This document shows, piece after piece, positions 40,920 to 52,353 of a DNA stretch of 64,000 nt (positions within the stretch are counted from its first letter, which is position 1; each line of letters starts with the position of its first letter). Where the stretch lies: contig CAJNDT010000933.1 of the NCBI GenBank assembly GCA_905221615.1, positions 48,372 through 112,371 on the forward strand, in the 5' to 3' direction. Both the position numbers and the translations under genes were made by a program. The notes below the pieces were generated by a model. It did not search any database. It was given only the letters and a program-made list of their open reading frames with translations, and had not been told where the DNA came from. Origin of the DNA: Symbiodinium sp. CCMP2592. Lineage: Eukaryota > Sar > Dinophyceae > Suessiales > Symbiodiniaceae.

Positions 40920-43900
40920 ATGGCTGGGCAAGCACGGGATGACTCCGTGGAGGTCGCCACGGATGATAATCCTGGTGATGAGCAGCGACTCATCTCTATA
41001 TGTACATGTGTGGTGTATATGTGGTTTTGTGCAATTCGACTTTACACACACGATATATGTGTCCTTGTATTCCCAGGTTTGAAACTCTTTGTGGAATCTT
41101 GGATGAATGGATCGCTGCCAAAGATGACGACGGCAAGCGTTCGTTGCTTGCCAAGATGCGCAAGGATGAAGACCCTCGACTTATTATATCGAGTGCAGTG
41201 TATGTACGTATGTATGTATGAAAATATGCCAGGATTATTCCTGCTTGAAGATGGTGGATTATGTCTCCGAGGAGGCAGTGCAAGACGCAGCTTTGGTGCT
41301 AAAGGAGTTGTATGCCAACTTCGGTGTAAAGCAGCCGGTGCTGACGAAATACAGAGTTACTTGCATGCAGCATTTGTGCAGTGCTACCCGGCCCATATGC
41401 AGTGTGAGATGTACCGATGAAATGCAAGGGGTTCCAAACATCACAGTGTGCTCGAGGCTGCTTTCCAATGGATCCAGGATGAGTATGCTGTCCTCCCTGT
41501 CACGTCAAAGAAGAAAGAGATCCAGGCAGGCCGTTGTTTGGAGTTTGCCAATTCGTTTCGGATTAGAGGTTCTGCTCGATCTGCCCAGGCCTGGACAGAG
41601 ATCCAAGCGGCTACATTGAGAAGCAGGGCTATGTATGGAATCAGACTTTGGAGAAAGAGTCCCGAGAGATCATTGTGTTTTGGTGAGATCTATTCATGTG
41701 ATGATTTATCAATGCAAATGCATACATGTGCATGTGTGTGTGTGTGTGTGTTGATAGCCTTAATAAGGTCAAAAGAGGTGCAGCTATTGAAAGATATCCT
41801 GACGCTTTTGGCTGCTGCAGATGCAGATGGTGGGGATGACGATGCTGCGAGCTGCACATCTTCGGATTCAGGTGCCGAGGAATCCGAGGTCGAAGCGGAG
41901 CCAGCAGATACAGGGTCGGACATGGATACATGTGACACTCAAATTCCTTCGGATTTGCTGTCTACTGCCCAAGAATCTTTGGCGAAGAAAGTTTTGCCTC
42001 CGGTGCCAAAGTTTCTTGGGATATCGCGCTCTTGCTCAACAAAGGCTCCGAAGCCTGAGATCCCAGAGAGATCCGAGGCCCCGGTTTCGAATGCACAGCC
42101 CGAAGCCTTACCCACAAGCTGCGACTCGATTTCCGAGACCCCGTTGGAGTCTCCGATTCCTGGGAATCCCGAGATTCATGCAAAGCCCCAGACGACCCCT
42201 GTGGAGTTTCAGATTCCGAATCCCGAGATCCATGTGAAGCCTGAATCGGTTCGCTCTGAGATTCCCGAGCCCGAGAGCAACGCGAAGCCCAAGACCCCCG
42301 TGGACATTCCAAAGCCCGAGACCCCGGTGGATTCTGAGATTCCGAAGCCTGAGACCAATGTGATGCGCGAGACCTTCGTGGACTGTCCCACCAAGGCCAA
42401 GCTCAAGACCCCAGTGGAGTCCCAGATTCCGAAGCCTGAGACCCCAGTGGACCCGAAGCCCGAGACCCCAGTGGACTCCGAGATTCCGAAGCCTGAGACC
42501 CCAGTGGACACGAAGCCCCAGACCACAGTGGACTCCGAGATTCCGAAGCCCGAGACCCCAGTGGACTCCGAGATTCCGAAGCCCGAGACGACCCCAGATT
42601 CGGATGCACACCCAGAAGCCAGCCCAAACATGACTCTAGAGGTGCCCTGGCTACATTATATACTATGTACTCGATTCGACACTAGAGTTTTACATGGGGT
42701 TGAAATCGATTCTACTTCGACTGCTGCGAGTTCCCGAGGTACGGCCAGCAGATGCCCAGCCCACTCGCACAGCCGAGGCCTTCTGTTTATAAAGTGATTT
42801 GCAAATATAAATATGGTTATATATATATAATACATGTAGGACACTAGAACTGAGTCATGTCTAGTGCTGCGGTGCACAATATCAATGTACATATATATAT
42901 ATATAACAATGGTTCCGGAGGCAGCGAACGAGCCGCTTATTCGAGAACGACCCCAGTGGAATGTGGCTACAAAGCTTGCAGAGTTGAAGGAGAAGGGGTA
43001 TCTCAGGCAGGACAAAGACGACGACTATGCCAACTTGCCCGAGGTTCAAACCAAACTGTCACTCCCCTGCACAGGAAAATATATGAAGTTGTAAGTATGA
43101 TGAGGCCGGGCCCAAGCACATTATGGTTCGGATGTCGGTCATCTGGTAGATGAGCACATATGTTATTGGGCTGTGAGGCTTGTAGAGTGCACACACATAT
43201 GGATAAATGTGTACATGATGTATGTATCCATGTATGTGCGCTTATATGTCCATGTGTGTATATATGTATATATATATATATATATAGATATAGCATGCAC
43301 ATATATATATACACACACACATGTGTATGTAACGTGTGTGTGTGTGTCAAACACATGTACATGTATGTCGTTGCCGAGGCGAGCTGCAGCCAAAGCCCAG
43401 GCCATCGCCAAGACAAATGCTGGCCGAGGGCGGGGTAAAGGCCGAGGCAGGGGACGGGGTGCGAAGTCAACGATGCTGGGCTGCAATCTGCACAATCGTG
43501 TGTGTGTGTGTGTGCGTGTGTGTGTTGGTGTACTTGTGTGTGTGTGTGGGGGGCACTTTCTGTTGGTGATTGTGTGCATTTCCAACCCCATTCGATAAGG
43601 ACAGATGCCCCAAATGTGGAGGATCCTCGGGAGCATGATCGCGAGGATGCTGTTGCAGAGCCTCCAGCAGCCGAGAGTGCAAGCAAGAAACGACCACAGG
43701 TGGTGGAGGCCGAAGGCGAGGCTGAGAAGAAACAGGTGAAGAAAGGAAAGGGCAGGGGAAAGGGAAAGGGAAAGGGAAAGGGAAAGGGGGCAGGCCAAGA
43801 AGACCGAGCTGATGTCAATGACAAGGGTGCCAAGGGAACAGGCAAAGGAGACCAAGCTGATGTCAATGACCAGGAGGAAGAGCCTGCCAAGGGAACAGGC

Positions 43901-44218
43901 GAAGGAGACCAAGCTGATGTCAATGACAATGGGGAGAAGCCTGGCTTGGGAAGGAGGTGCCGTGGGAAGAAGAGGGCTAGCGCTGCCAGCGAGGAGCCTG
44001 CTGCTGGTTCCGATATGTCAGCAGCAGGAAAAAAGAAAGAAACTCCAACAGCGGCAAAGTCGAAAGCAAATCCACGAGCAAAGGCCAAAGCAACGGAGAC
44101 AGCAGCTCCAGCAGCAGATGAAGATGAAGAGGATGACGATGCCCGACCGACCAAGCGTAGGTACACAAAGGCTGATTATGGCATATCAACATTCCTCTTT
44201 TCAAGGACTACTATGTGA
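40920..44218 (+). CDS. Spliced gene A: acidic/Lys-rich protein with PETPVDSEIPK repeats
   Basis: Unrecognised host protein. Nine exons can be joined without breaking frame: 40920-40984, 41077-41197, 41233-41355, 41457-41529, 41589-41682, 41768-42641, 42921-43090, 43379-43471 and 43600-44218. This gives 2,232 nt, about 743 aa. Acceptors are all AG, mostly AG|G; donors are GT, GC or GA (GTAAGT at 43,091). The N-terminal 150 residues look globular (FETLCGILDEW, EEAVQDAALVLKELYANFG). Exon 6 encodes a Pro/Glu/Thr-rich domain with repeats of KPETPVDSEIP. Exon 7 holds ANEPLIRERPQWNVATKLAE. The C-terminus is Gly/Arg/Lys-rich with (KG)n runs and three DQADVND-like repeats, suggesting a basic nuclear or nucleic-acid-binding tail (inference). 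Exon 1, the 35-nt second intron and the last exon's end are the weakest parts. Confidence 0.68.
41734..41752. repeat. TG microsatellite in an intron of gene A
   Basis: A (TG)n run inside the intron 41,683-41,767. Similar TG runs lie at about 43,336-43,347 and 43,498-43,550, with TA runs at 42,818-42,832 and 43,260-43,285, all in inferred introns. Confidence 0.85.
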
Positions 44219-45338
44219 CTGGACAGCAATATATATGCGGTGGCACATGCACACACGCACACAAGGATTAACTAACCCGGAGCTGCTGCAATTTTGTGTT
44301 AATTAAGGTGATGCCATACTGGAGCCGAGCATGTGTTGGTTTGGTCTCGCGGACTGATGGGCTGAGTTCGAAGAAGCAGGCTGGAGCAGTGGTTAGCTTG
44401 GGGATTCCATGGTATTGATTATATTTTGGGGAGCAGTATACATGTACATATATATATAGACATATATACGCATTTGCATACACATGTAAAAGATGTGTCG
44501 TTCATATGTCTGGGTGTGAGAAAAACATATAGACACATTACACGAAAATTGTGTCGTCTCTATTGGTGTGTCTACATTATAGTCTGGACTCCAAAACGGT
44601 TATAGTGTCATTTGTCCTACATTTATGGACACATATATATATATATATATATGTATACATGCATGTATACAGTACACATGGGTCCGTGTGTAACCATGTG
44701 GTCTCCATTCCTCCCATATACACGTAATGTAAGGGCCGAGAATACGTCTCGGAATAAAACCATGTGCACATTATCAAACCCCAGATCACCCTGTTCTAAG
44801 TATATGGATGGGATCGTAAAGTCGTTATACTGAACTATATTCTCGAGTATCGGGACATACTTTATAAAGCTGAAACATTATAATATACCTGGGCCTACAA
44901 TAATGTGTTGAGTCGATCGGCAGGTACTGCACATTGCCGGGCCCAGCAACATGATGCCGGAGACGTGCAGGCTTGCGATGCAGAACATGGTCGACATTTG
45001 TGGTACAGCTGTGGCTGGGGCTTAAGACTGCGTAGGCAAAACCCTAAACCCTAAACCCCGAATGCCATAAACCAATCCCCCAAATTCCTAAACCCAAAAC
45101 CGGTACCCTATTAACCCCTAAAGGCCCCAAACCCAACCCCCCCCCTCCCCGGGCCCCGCTAATCGAGACCCCTATCTATTTGTAGTTGCTAGACCTATAT
45201 AATTAGAAGATCATTGCATCGAGTCTTCGGATTGACAGCTTTACGGGATTGTATTCTTTGATCATGATCGGAATCCATCTGATACATACATGAGCCTTTC
45301 AACCCCGTATAGGTTTGTAGGGTTTAGGGTTTTAGGGC
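44219..45338. other. Intergenic spacer with TA repeats and CCCTAAA-like words
   Basis: AT-rich, with (TA)n at 44,632-44,652. At about 45,040-45,170 there is a C-rich stretch with CCCTAAACCCTAAACCCC and relatives, and near 45,320 GGGTTTAGGGTTTTAGGG. No convincing gene seen. Confidence 0.6.
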
Positions 45339-45446
45339 ATGGATCACGCACGGTCTTCGAAATCCAAGGCCAAGCGCTTGGAGGCTGGCATGCCTTTTGA
45401 CGAAGTCAGGGCCAAGTTCGAGCGAGCCAAGCGCGGGGAATATTAG
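45339..45446 (+). CDS. Short frame, possible first exon (35 aa)
   Basis: An ATG at 45,339 opens a 35-residue basic, helical-looking frame (SKSKAKRLEAGMPFDEVRAK) ending at TAG 45,444. The composition is protein-like and unlike the surrounding AT-rich DNA, so it may be a first exon. A second exon-like stretch (TTSHDEDEELLGHRLQ, about 45,690-45,737, followed by GTGTGA) lies downstream on the same strand. Both could belong to the methyltransferase-like gene at 46,844, but I could not join them in frame with confidence. Confidence 0.35.
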   Translation: MDHARSSKSKAKRLEAGMPFDEVRAKFERAKRGEY

Positions 45447-46104
45447 GTGCATCTAGCTTTTTATGCCTAGCATCAGCCGGCCAGAAAGTGCAGGACTGAT
45501 CGTGGAGACCCGAAACATCAAAGTAATAGTTCCTTGACAAGCTGGGAAGATTAATGGTAGTTCTCTTGGGTCTATTCATCATTAGAGAAGACTACATAAT
45601 ACTGCTTCTATCGTCGGGTCGTTGCAGGCATGTGCTCAGCTGGGTGTGTGTTGAAACACACCGGCATGTACATGTGCTCAAGTTGGGGTACAACTTCGCA
45701 TGATGAGGATGAAGAGCTGCTGGGGCATCGCTTGCAGGTGTGACACTAGATTTACTTCAATGTCGACCGGCATATGCATGCTACATCTTCATTCTGTGTG
45801 CTCTTCATGTTGTCGGGCTTAAAAGACTGCTGGCTTTGTGCTGCCGTGTAGATCGACAGCAGACGTTCGCCATGGTGCTTTCAATTTCTCGTATCGAAGT
45901 CGTAACTCTGTTGTCCTTGGGAGCTCCCGGTGTTTTGTTGCTCGGCTGGATCTACGATTTATCTGTGTCGAAGACCTACATTGAGGGTTTAGGGTTTAAG
46001 GGTGTAGGGTTTAGCGGTGCTTGGCTCAGGATCCACGCCCTGGACTTTATCACGCAGTGCAGCGCTGCTCACTTCGGCAACCAGGAGCCTCGCGGCAGGT
46101 AGTA

Positions 46105-46195
46105 GTAATCCTACAGTACTAGCTAGTACTAGTACTACTAGTACTACTAGTACTACTAGTACTACTAGTACTACTAGTACTACTAGTACTACTAG

Positions 46196-46266
<71 letters not shown>

Positions 46267-46284
46267 GTTACTACTACTAGTACT

Positions 46285-46334
<50 letters not shown>

Positions 46335-46336
46335 GT

Positions 46337-46388
<52 letters not shown>

Positions 46389-46520
46389 GCTACTGCTATT
46401 GCTACTGCTACTGCTACTACTACGACTGCTGCTGCTGCTGGCACTGCTGCTGCTGCGTTACTGCTAGTGCTACTGGTACTGCTACTCCTCCTGCTGCTGC
46501 TGCTGCTGCACTGCTACTTA
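46105..46520. repeat. ACT/TAC trinucleotide microsatellite
   Basis: About 400 bp of (TAC)n with TAG interruptions, decaying into GCT-type triplets (CTGCTGCTG) at the right end. Any frame through it is an artefact. Confidence 0.95.
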
Positions 46521-46843
46521 ATACTGCTGCAATATATAGTGAATAATCGTCTTGTAGGATCGGCTGAAGATCTCAGGAAAATTCGTAGAAATTGTAGAAA
46601 CAACTGAATCCACCGAATATTGCATTGCCATCGAGGCACATGCACAGCATACACATGATCCGGGTTCAAGGTCATCTTCTAGAGGGGGCTCCGAGGGCTT
46701 GAAAGTTCGGGTTTGCCTCTGGGATCCAATTGGTTTAGGGGTTTAGGGGTTTGGGTTTTGGGGTTTAAGGTTTAGGCTTTAGGGTTTAGCAATGTGGCTG
46801 TATACTATTATTATACCAAATTTAAATGTGCATATGAAATGAG

Positions 46844-47858
46844 GAGCTTGATGTCTTGGACCTCTTCTGTGGCTGGGGAGGGATTCACCGTGCCTTCCGT
46901 GTTTCGATTGCACCTAGCTAGAACCATGCTTGCATAATTTGTGCAAACTTTAATGGTAGTATATGTAGCCATATAGCTCTGTTAGAACACTGAAGGCCGC
47001 AGGGGCTTCAGATCTTCGAGATTTGATAACGAGCGGATCAACCCCGACCATGATGTGGAGAAAACGATGCTTGTCTGCATTCTTCTCGGGGCATGCAGAA
47101 TACTGCTAAAATAGAGCCCTCCATTTGCTCTGTTATGTAAGGATTGGCTTTCTCTGCATGCTACAGAGCATCCTGCGGATACGATGTGGTGGGTTGATTT
47201 CAGCAGCTCCTCCATGCGGTGCTCATGTTTTCATGTGCTCTTCGAAGACAAAGAAATCTAAGTGGAACCCCTGTGGAGACCTCAACTCGGAAACATGTGT
47301 CCGGGGAAACTGCACAGCTACGAGAACCATTCTGGGTTTAATGCTCGGAATAGCCAGGGGTGTATACTTCGTCCTGGAACAGCCTTCATCTTCAGTGTTG
47401 CTCTACCTTCCGGCAATGATCCATTTGTTTGTGAACATGCACCGCCTCCGACTGGGGCAGCACCAAGCCGTCCGCTTGTGGCTCGCCTGAACATATTGTG
47501 CGCTTATAACAGGCTTTCTTCTACTCGTGATTCATGCGGTTGTGTCTTCAGTTGGATGGGCCTCTTCGGTGCGAAGTCTATGAAAAGAACTGTGGTGGTG
47601 GGAAATGCGCCACCTAGCTGCCTGTAGAGTGATTTGCTCGAAAATGCAGTTGTGTGCTGTAACGACGAAATATGAACCAAGCTCAGGCCTTGGATCGGTA
47701 ATTTCTCATGGGCTTCCAAGACAAAAAAAGGGGATCGCAGCCGGCACCAGTGGACTTCCGAAGGCGTTTACAAGAAGGGTGTCAACAAGACCACAGGCAA
47801 ACGAACCACGCAACTCAGCCGCTGTATCACCATGATCGATGCTTCAGTACGCTGTTGA
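46844..47858 (+). CDS. Spliced gene B: C5-cytosine-methyltransferase-like protein (5' end unresolved)
   Basis: Five exons join in frame: 46844-46905, 47003-47065, 47142-47438, 47513-47606 and 47721-47858. They give about 217 residues plus stop, partial at the N-terminus. Motif I is LDLFCGWGGIHRAF (exon 1), followed by FDNERINPDHDVE (exon 2), the position of the second strand and its acidic end. Exon 3 has SAAPPCGAHVF, the motif IV Pro-Cys that attacks cytosine in active enzymes, and YFVLEQP, where canonical enzymes have ENV. Exon 4 has WMGLFGAKSMKRTVVVGN and exon 5 is a basic C-terminus. Donors are GA, GA, GC and GC with AG acceptors, typical of dinoflagellate introns. The short length and EQP fit the divergent expanded MTase-like family I recall from dinoflagellates; whether it methylates DNA is unknown. 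Upstream exons may exist from 45,339 on. Confidence 0.66.
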
Positions 47859-48088
47859 AAAGCTAACCCATCTACATTATAATAATGCAGCCCTCATGAT
47901 CAGGACCGGTGGCTCCAAGCTGCAGAACACCCAGGCTTATCCATATCACTTTTGCCGATTTGTGGCTTGTGAGCACGCAAAGCTTCTTCAGGCGGCTAGA
48001 TTGCAATTGTACATGTGTAGCTATATATAGCCCAATTTATTAGAACCCGAAATAAATTAGCCCAAAACCCCGAAACCTCAAAACCCCT
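47859..48088. other. Spacer downstream of gene B
   Basis: AT-rich sequence with CCCGAAACC/AAACCCC words toward its end. No gene seen. Confidence 0.5.
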
Positions 48089-48181
48089 ACAGTAGAAGCC
48101 AGAAAGTTGGAATATCATTATCGTAACCCTTAAGGTAAATTATAGGGGATCCTACCATTAATCCATATTCCAACTTTCTGG
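48089..48181. mobile_element. Small inverted-repeat element (MITE-like), copy 1
   Basis: AGTAGAAGCCAGAAAGTTGG at the left is matched by the complement of AGAAAGTTGGAATAT at the right, about 90 bp in all. The right inverted repeat is shortened (it ends CTTTCTGGAG). Confidence 0.65.
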
Positions 48182-48402
48182 AGTTCATTTTAAACCTAGG
48201 AGGCTTGAACCAAACCCGCCTGGAGGCCCTGGCCCTAAACCCTAAACCTTAAAGCCTATACAGGCTACACCCCCAAAACACAACACCGAGGCGAGTGTCC
48301 CGTGTCTGAGCGCGAAACCACAAAACCTTAAAAATCCTAAACCGCCCCGGCCACTAAGCAAACCCACCCCAAGGCCCTCAGGCATTGAACTGCAAAACCT
48401 AA

Positions 48403-48503
48403 TATAGTAGAAGCCAGAAAGTTGGAACATGGCTTTAGGAGGATTAGTGCTAGAATCCCTTATTTATATAGTCTGATGTTCCAACTTTCTGGCTTCTACT
48501 ATA
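48403..48503. mobile_element. Small inverted-repeat element (MITE-like), copy 2
   Basis: About 101 bp with a 28-bp perfect inverted repeat starting TATAGTAGAAGCCAG and ending in its complement. The outer TA on each side could be a TA target duplication. It shares its terminal sequence with the copy at 48,089 but not its centre. Confidence 0.75.
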
Positions 48504-48709
48504 AACCACCCCATAACGGCCCCCACACTCTAAGATCTCAGGAGAACACCAGACCGTCGATGCCCGACAACAGCCTGGCGAACGAATACGTTCCGGAGCT
48601 GGGGGAGGCCGGGACTTTAGGACCGAAGCTTGGGTTCTGAAGACCTCATCAGTTTATTACATATGCAATTAGAACCGGGCCCGTCGTGTCTAGATATGCA
48701 TGGACCCTG

Positions 48710-48752
<43 letters not shown>

Positions 48753-49189
48753 GCTGATCATGTTCTAGGACCCGATACCCACCATAGCCAGAGCTACTAT
48801 ACAGCTGCCTCATTATTCAAGCATGCTAGATCAATAGACCTTGTTGAGCTTTTTCTGCTGAGTCCCTTAGTTTATGCTAGGGGTTTTGGGTCAGGTCGTC
48901 TGTACGGTCAAAACCCTACACACGAAACCTTAAACCCTCTCAAGAGACACCATCCATCAGGGAGTCATGGCCTGGCATGCAGCTAGATCAGACAGCCAGA
49001 CACTGGACGACACGTGCCATCCTCCAATATCCCTAGAAGAACACTTGACAATTCTGGTAAAGTGTGAACTGCTATACTTAGCTATACATGTACCTATTAT
49101 AGCACTAACAATTTCGAATTGGGGCTTTGGGCAAGTGTTTTATGCTTTTCGGGATCATCCCCAGAAACATATTATTTAAAACGCTACAG
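48504..49189. other. Intergenic spacer with long TA microsatellite
   Basis: (TA)n at 48,712-48,749 and AAACCCTA-like words near 48,910. No supported gene. Confidence 0.55.
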
Positions 49190-49450
49190 ACACCTCTGCA
49201 CCCAAATTACGAGGAGCAGAAGCTGCTTTGGCAGGATGCTTTGCTTGAGCCTAACTTGCATTTAAGTGTGGTGCAGACAATGAAGCTTGGAGGTGACATT
49301 ACATTGTTGTGCATGCTTGTCTGCCGATGCAAGGAGCCGGTTGTCGAATTTTTGCTTGATGCTGAACGACAAGGGAAATGGGTAAGGAAGTACTTCAAAG
49401 TTCCTCTGACGGCGGATCGTGTCTGTGTCACCGAATGTTTCTTGGGGTGA
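49190..49450 (+). CDS. Probable exon of an unknown protein
   Basis: After an AG at about 49,189 a frame reads as ordinary protein (YEEQKLLWQDALLEPNLHL, CKEPVVEFLLDAERQGKW). It meets a consensus-like donor GGTAAGG at 49,380, so the true exon may be about 49,190-49,379; unspliced, it runs to TGA at 49,450. I do not recognise the family and found no partner exon with confidence. Confidence 0.42.
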   Translation, partial: TPLHPNYEEQKLLWQDALLEPNLHLSVVQTMKLGGDITLLCMLVCRCKEPVVEFLLDAERQGKWVRKYFKVPLTADRVCVTECFLG

Positions 49451-49854
49451 TGGGTTAGATCCGGATCCACTACAGCCGAAACCCTACCCCTGGCATAGGA
49501 ATGTCTAGCCTGCCTGGCCCATCTACTTCAAGCTCGTGCAACAGCATGCAAAGCCGGTCCTTTCTTTCCTGGGTCTATAGCTATGGAGTCCTAGATCTTA
49601 GCTCGAGGGTTCCGTAAGCCCGAATTAGAAACAAAAAAACCCAGGAAATACTGACCTCGCCTTGGCCTGCTCGTCCATCTTGTGTGAGTCTGTGTAGAAT
49701 CGAGTGCTACGAGGATGCTTGCGCAGCCCAGTTTTAAGGCCTAAACCCTCACCTATACCTATGCTAGAGACTCCAAAACCACTGATTAAGGAATGTGTGT
49801 ATTTATTGTATATATACACATAATAGATATATATGTATAAATATATACACCATC

Positions 49855-49886
49855 TAGATATATATATATATATATCTAGATATAGG
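49855..49886. repeat. TCTAGATATA...TATATCTAGA palindrome
   Basis: A TA run bounded on both sides by TCTAGATA words forms a near-perfect short palindrome. More TA repeats lie just upstream (49,800-49,850). Confidence 0.7.
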
Positions 49887-49969
49887 ATTCCATTATTCAG
49901 GGGTTTTGGAGTCTACAGGTACCCAAAAATCAGCGTAAGCCCCGAAGCCCCAAACCCTATATACCCCTT

Positions 49970-50048
49970 AAAAGCCATAAGCCCTAAGCCTTAAACCCCG
50001 AACCCTGAACCCTAAACCCTAGGCCTCCTAAACCCTAACCCCTAGGTC
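49970..50048. repeat. Interstitial telomere-like words
   Basis: CCTTAAACCCCGAACCCTGA, then ACCCTAAACCCTAGG and AAACCCTAACCCC form a degenerate CCCTAAA stretch, like others near 45,050, 46,740 (opposite strand) and 48,235. Confidence 0.6.
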
Positions 50049-50198
50049 AATCTGATGTCACAGTTGCACACAAGATGGCAACCAATTAGTTTTAGCGCTC
50101 GTCCTGATGTTCCCCGGCGCTGAAATGTGCATGTCACAATATGTTCAGTGATCGTTCGGTGTATCATGCACCTCATGATGTGCATCAGCCCTATGTAG

Positions 50199-50354
50199 CC
50201 CCTATGGAAGACTCTCGACATATTGCTGCTTGCTCGAGATCACGACTTTTGCCTGGCCTTCCGAACCATCGTTGGCCATCCTGCTTCTCGAGAAGCAGAC
50301 CTTCGAGTCAAGGCGGGAATTGTGGCTGGTTCAGTAACTCGTATACAGTACACG
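50199..50354 (+). CDS. Possible exon of an unknown protein (weak)
   Basis: After an AG at 50,198 one frame reads TLDILLLARDHDFCLAFRTI and further protein-like sequence to a TAA near 50,357. A competing frame is open for 97 codons from 50,141 but has Ser/Arg/His-rich, shadow-like composition. No family recognised and no joining exon found. Confidence 0.28.
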
Positions 50355-50429
50355 TAATATATATGGAAACTTCTATGTCAGCTTTACAGTTCTGCCCAGA
50401 TGATTCCGCTGAACCACGACAGGATATTA

Positions 50430-51260
50430 AGTAAGGCTGCGACGGTCTGGGTTTAAGGCTTTATGAATAGGGATACGATTTACAGATAGGGCCTCAAGGG
50501 TCTGGGTGGTAGGGTTTTGGTTATATAATATAGATCCTAGAGGCTCCTCGACTGTTGCCTTTCAGATGAATTCGCTGAAGTTCCCTGATAAGGCTTTAGT
50601 GGTCCAGGGTTTCGGCGGTTTATGGGATTGATGAAATACCACTAGGGCTTTGGGATTTTGGGATTCTAATCCTGGGGTGATCTCGCCGGTTATTGGTTTG
50701 AGGGTGTAGCACCTGGGTTTTTGGCTTAATGGGGGCTCTTCGGCCTAGATCTTGCCGATCAGATGATTCATTCGCACTTCCACCTAAAGACAAGGCTTTA
50801 AGGATCTAGGTGTATTTTGGGTTTAGGGACTCTATTGGTTTTGCCGATGAAACTTGAAACGATTTCCCTCAACCCGGAGGCTTTAAGGGTCTAGGGTTTT
50901 GGGGTTTTGGGTTTAGGGGCTGGCAGTAGGGTGATGTGGTTATATTAGGGATTTATATTAGGGACTCCTGGAGTGATGTACGACTGGGCTTATAAGTCCC
51001 AAACGATAAGGCTTTAAGGGTCTGGGTTTTCGGGTACTGAATTTTGGAAATCCTTTGCTCTTGCCGATGATGCGATCTGAATACACCTCGCAAAGATAAG
51101 ACTCAAGGGTCGATAGGGTCTTGAGGCTTTAATTTTAGTGTTCATTTGGGGATTGTCAGGGTCTTGCTGATCTGACGATTTCGATTTGAGAGTCTAGGGT
51201 TTTGCTTGGCGATGTTGGGTTTCGGGACTCTTAGGGTCTAATAGCTTGCTGATCGATAGT
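50430..51260. repeat. Old degenerate tandem repeat (about 130-bp period)
   Basis: Diverged copies share the words AAGGCTTTAAGGGTCTAGGG, TTTTGGGTTTAGGGACTC and CTTGCCGATGA. They recur at about 50,450, 50,590, 50,790, 50,890, 51,010 and 51,110. Divergence suggests an old, inactive array. No gene seen in it. Confidence 0.55.
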
Positions 51261-52348
51261 ATTATGATAATATTATGTTCAGCCCACACGGAGTGAGTTT
51301 GGATGTCGGTGTAAGGCAGCATTGGGGTATATGGGTTTAGGGTGCAGGGCTTAGAATAGAATTGGCATATAGCCCCAAGAGATGTCCCGATCATGGGTCT
51401 CCACAGAAGTCGTCTTTGCAGTGCAGACCAGTAGTGACTCCAAGGATTTGAAGTTCCGCCGCAGACAGTGGCGCACCCCTTCGAAATCGAGGGTACTAGG
51501 GTGTCGTCTGCGAAAGTAGTTGGGGGAGCCTCTGCGAAAGCAGTTGGGCTAGTGACTGGATGTCTATCGTGTCCGCCCACAGCCGTTTCGTGGCCAGTGC
51601 ACTCACACCACAGTCGGTCTTCATCCCCTCTCGGAAATCGATCTCCATCTTTCGGGCGAGCTCGCCAACTTCGAAGCACTACAAACCCTAGCTCTAGATA
51701 TCATGCCTAGCTATATATATATATGTATAATAATGTAACATGCCTTCCTGTAGCTGTGTTGTCTTTGACACCCTCCAATCAGAAGCCTGACTGCTAGAAA
51801 TGCTTTAGAAGAAATCCTAAACCCACAGCCCCGAGGCTGTCCTTGGGATTGGAATGCATGGCTGATCTAGTCTTCCCATATAACGAAGATTTCGCTACGT
51901 GGATGGTACACCAAGCCTATCCCCCGAAGCCTATGCTAGACCGAAGACTCTGAAAAGGAGATCATTCGAGGGCAATGTAATTCGGGATATTTCCGAGGCA
52001 TGTGAATGGCTGCTGTATGCAGACAACTCTTAGACGGGGCCCGGGTGTTTTGTAACACCTACGTACAGTCCGATGCTAGCTACTTCGCACCGAGATTGAA
52101 ATGACACTATATCACTGCCAATCTTTCCGACGTCATGCATATCTACCTGGGCCGCCGTAATTAATCTGATGTGACTAGGAATATTATGGGATGGAAAGCA
52201 CCCAGACTTCATCCCCTCGTGCAAGATCGTGCACGACTATGCAAAGCACAAACTATGGCATGTGGTGCCGCAATCTGCTGTTCAGGAAAAGGACGACTCG
52301 GACTCACATTTAATTTATACCTACCCCGACTCTACCCTAATTATATAG
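51261..52348. other. Intergenic DNA before copia-3
   Basis: Mixed single-copy sequence with a short TA run at 51,710-51,724. A frame of up to 161 codons on the minus strand (51,194-51,679) has no recognisable motif and I do not call it a gene. Confidence 0.5.
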
Positions 52349-52353
52349 AGACC

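Noticed and set aside
43003..44166. 387-codon minus-strand frame
   Set aside because: It is the antisense of gene A exons and of TG/TA microsatellites; the Pro/Ser/Phe-rich runs are shadows of the (KG)n-encoding DNA.
46017..46280. Ser/Thr-repeat frame
   Set aside because: It is a translation of the ACT microsatellite.
51194..51679. 161-codon minus-strand frame as a gene
   Set aside because: No motif, no start context and no partner exon; it partly covers the old degenerate repeat.
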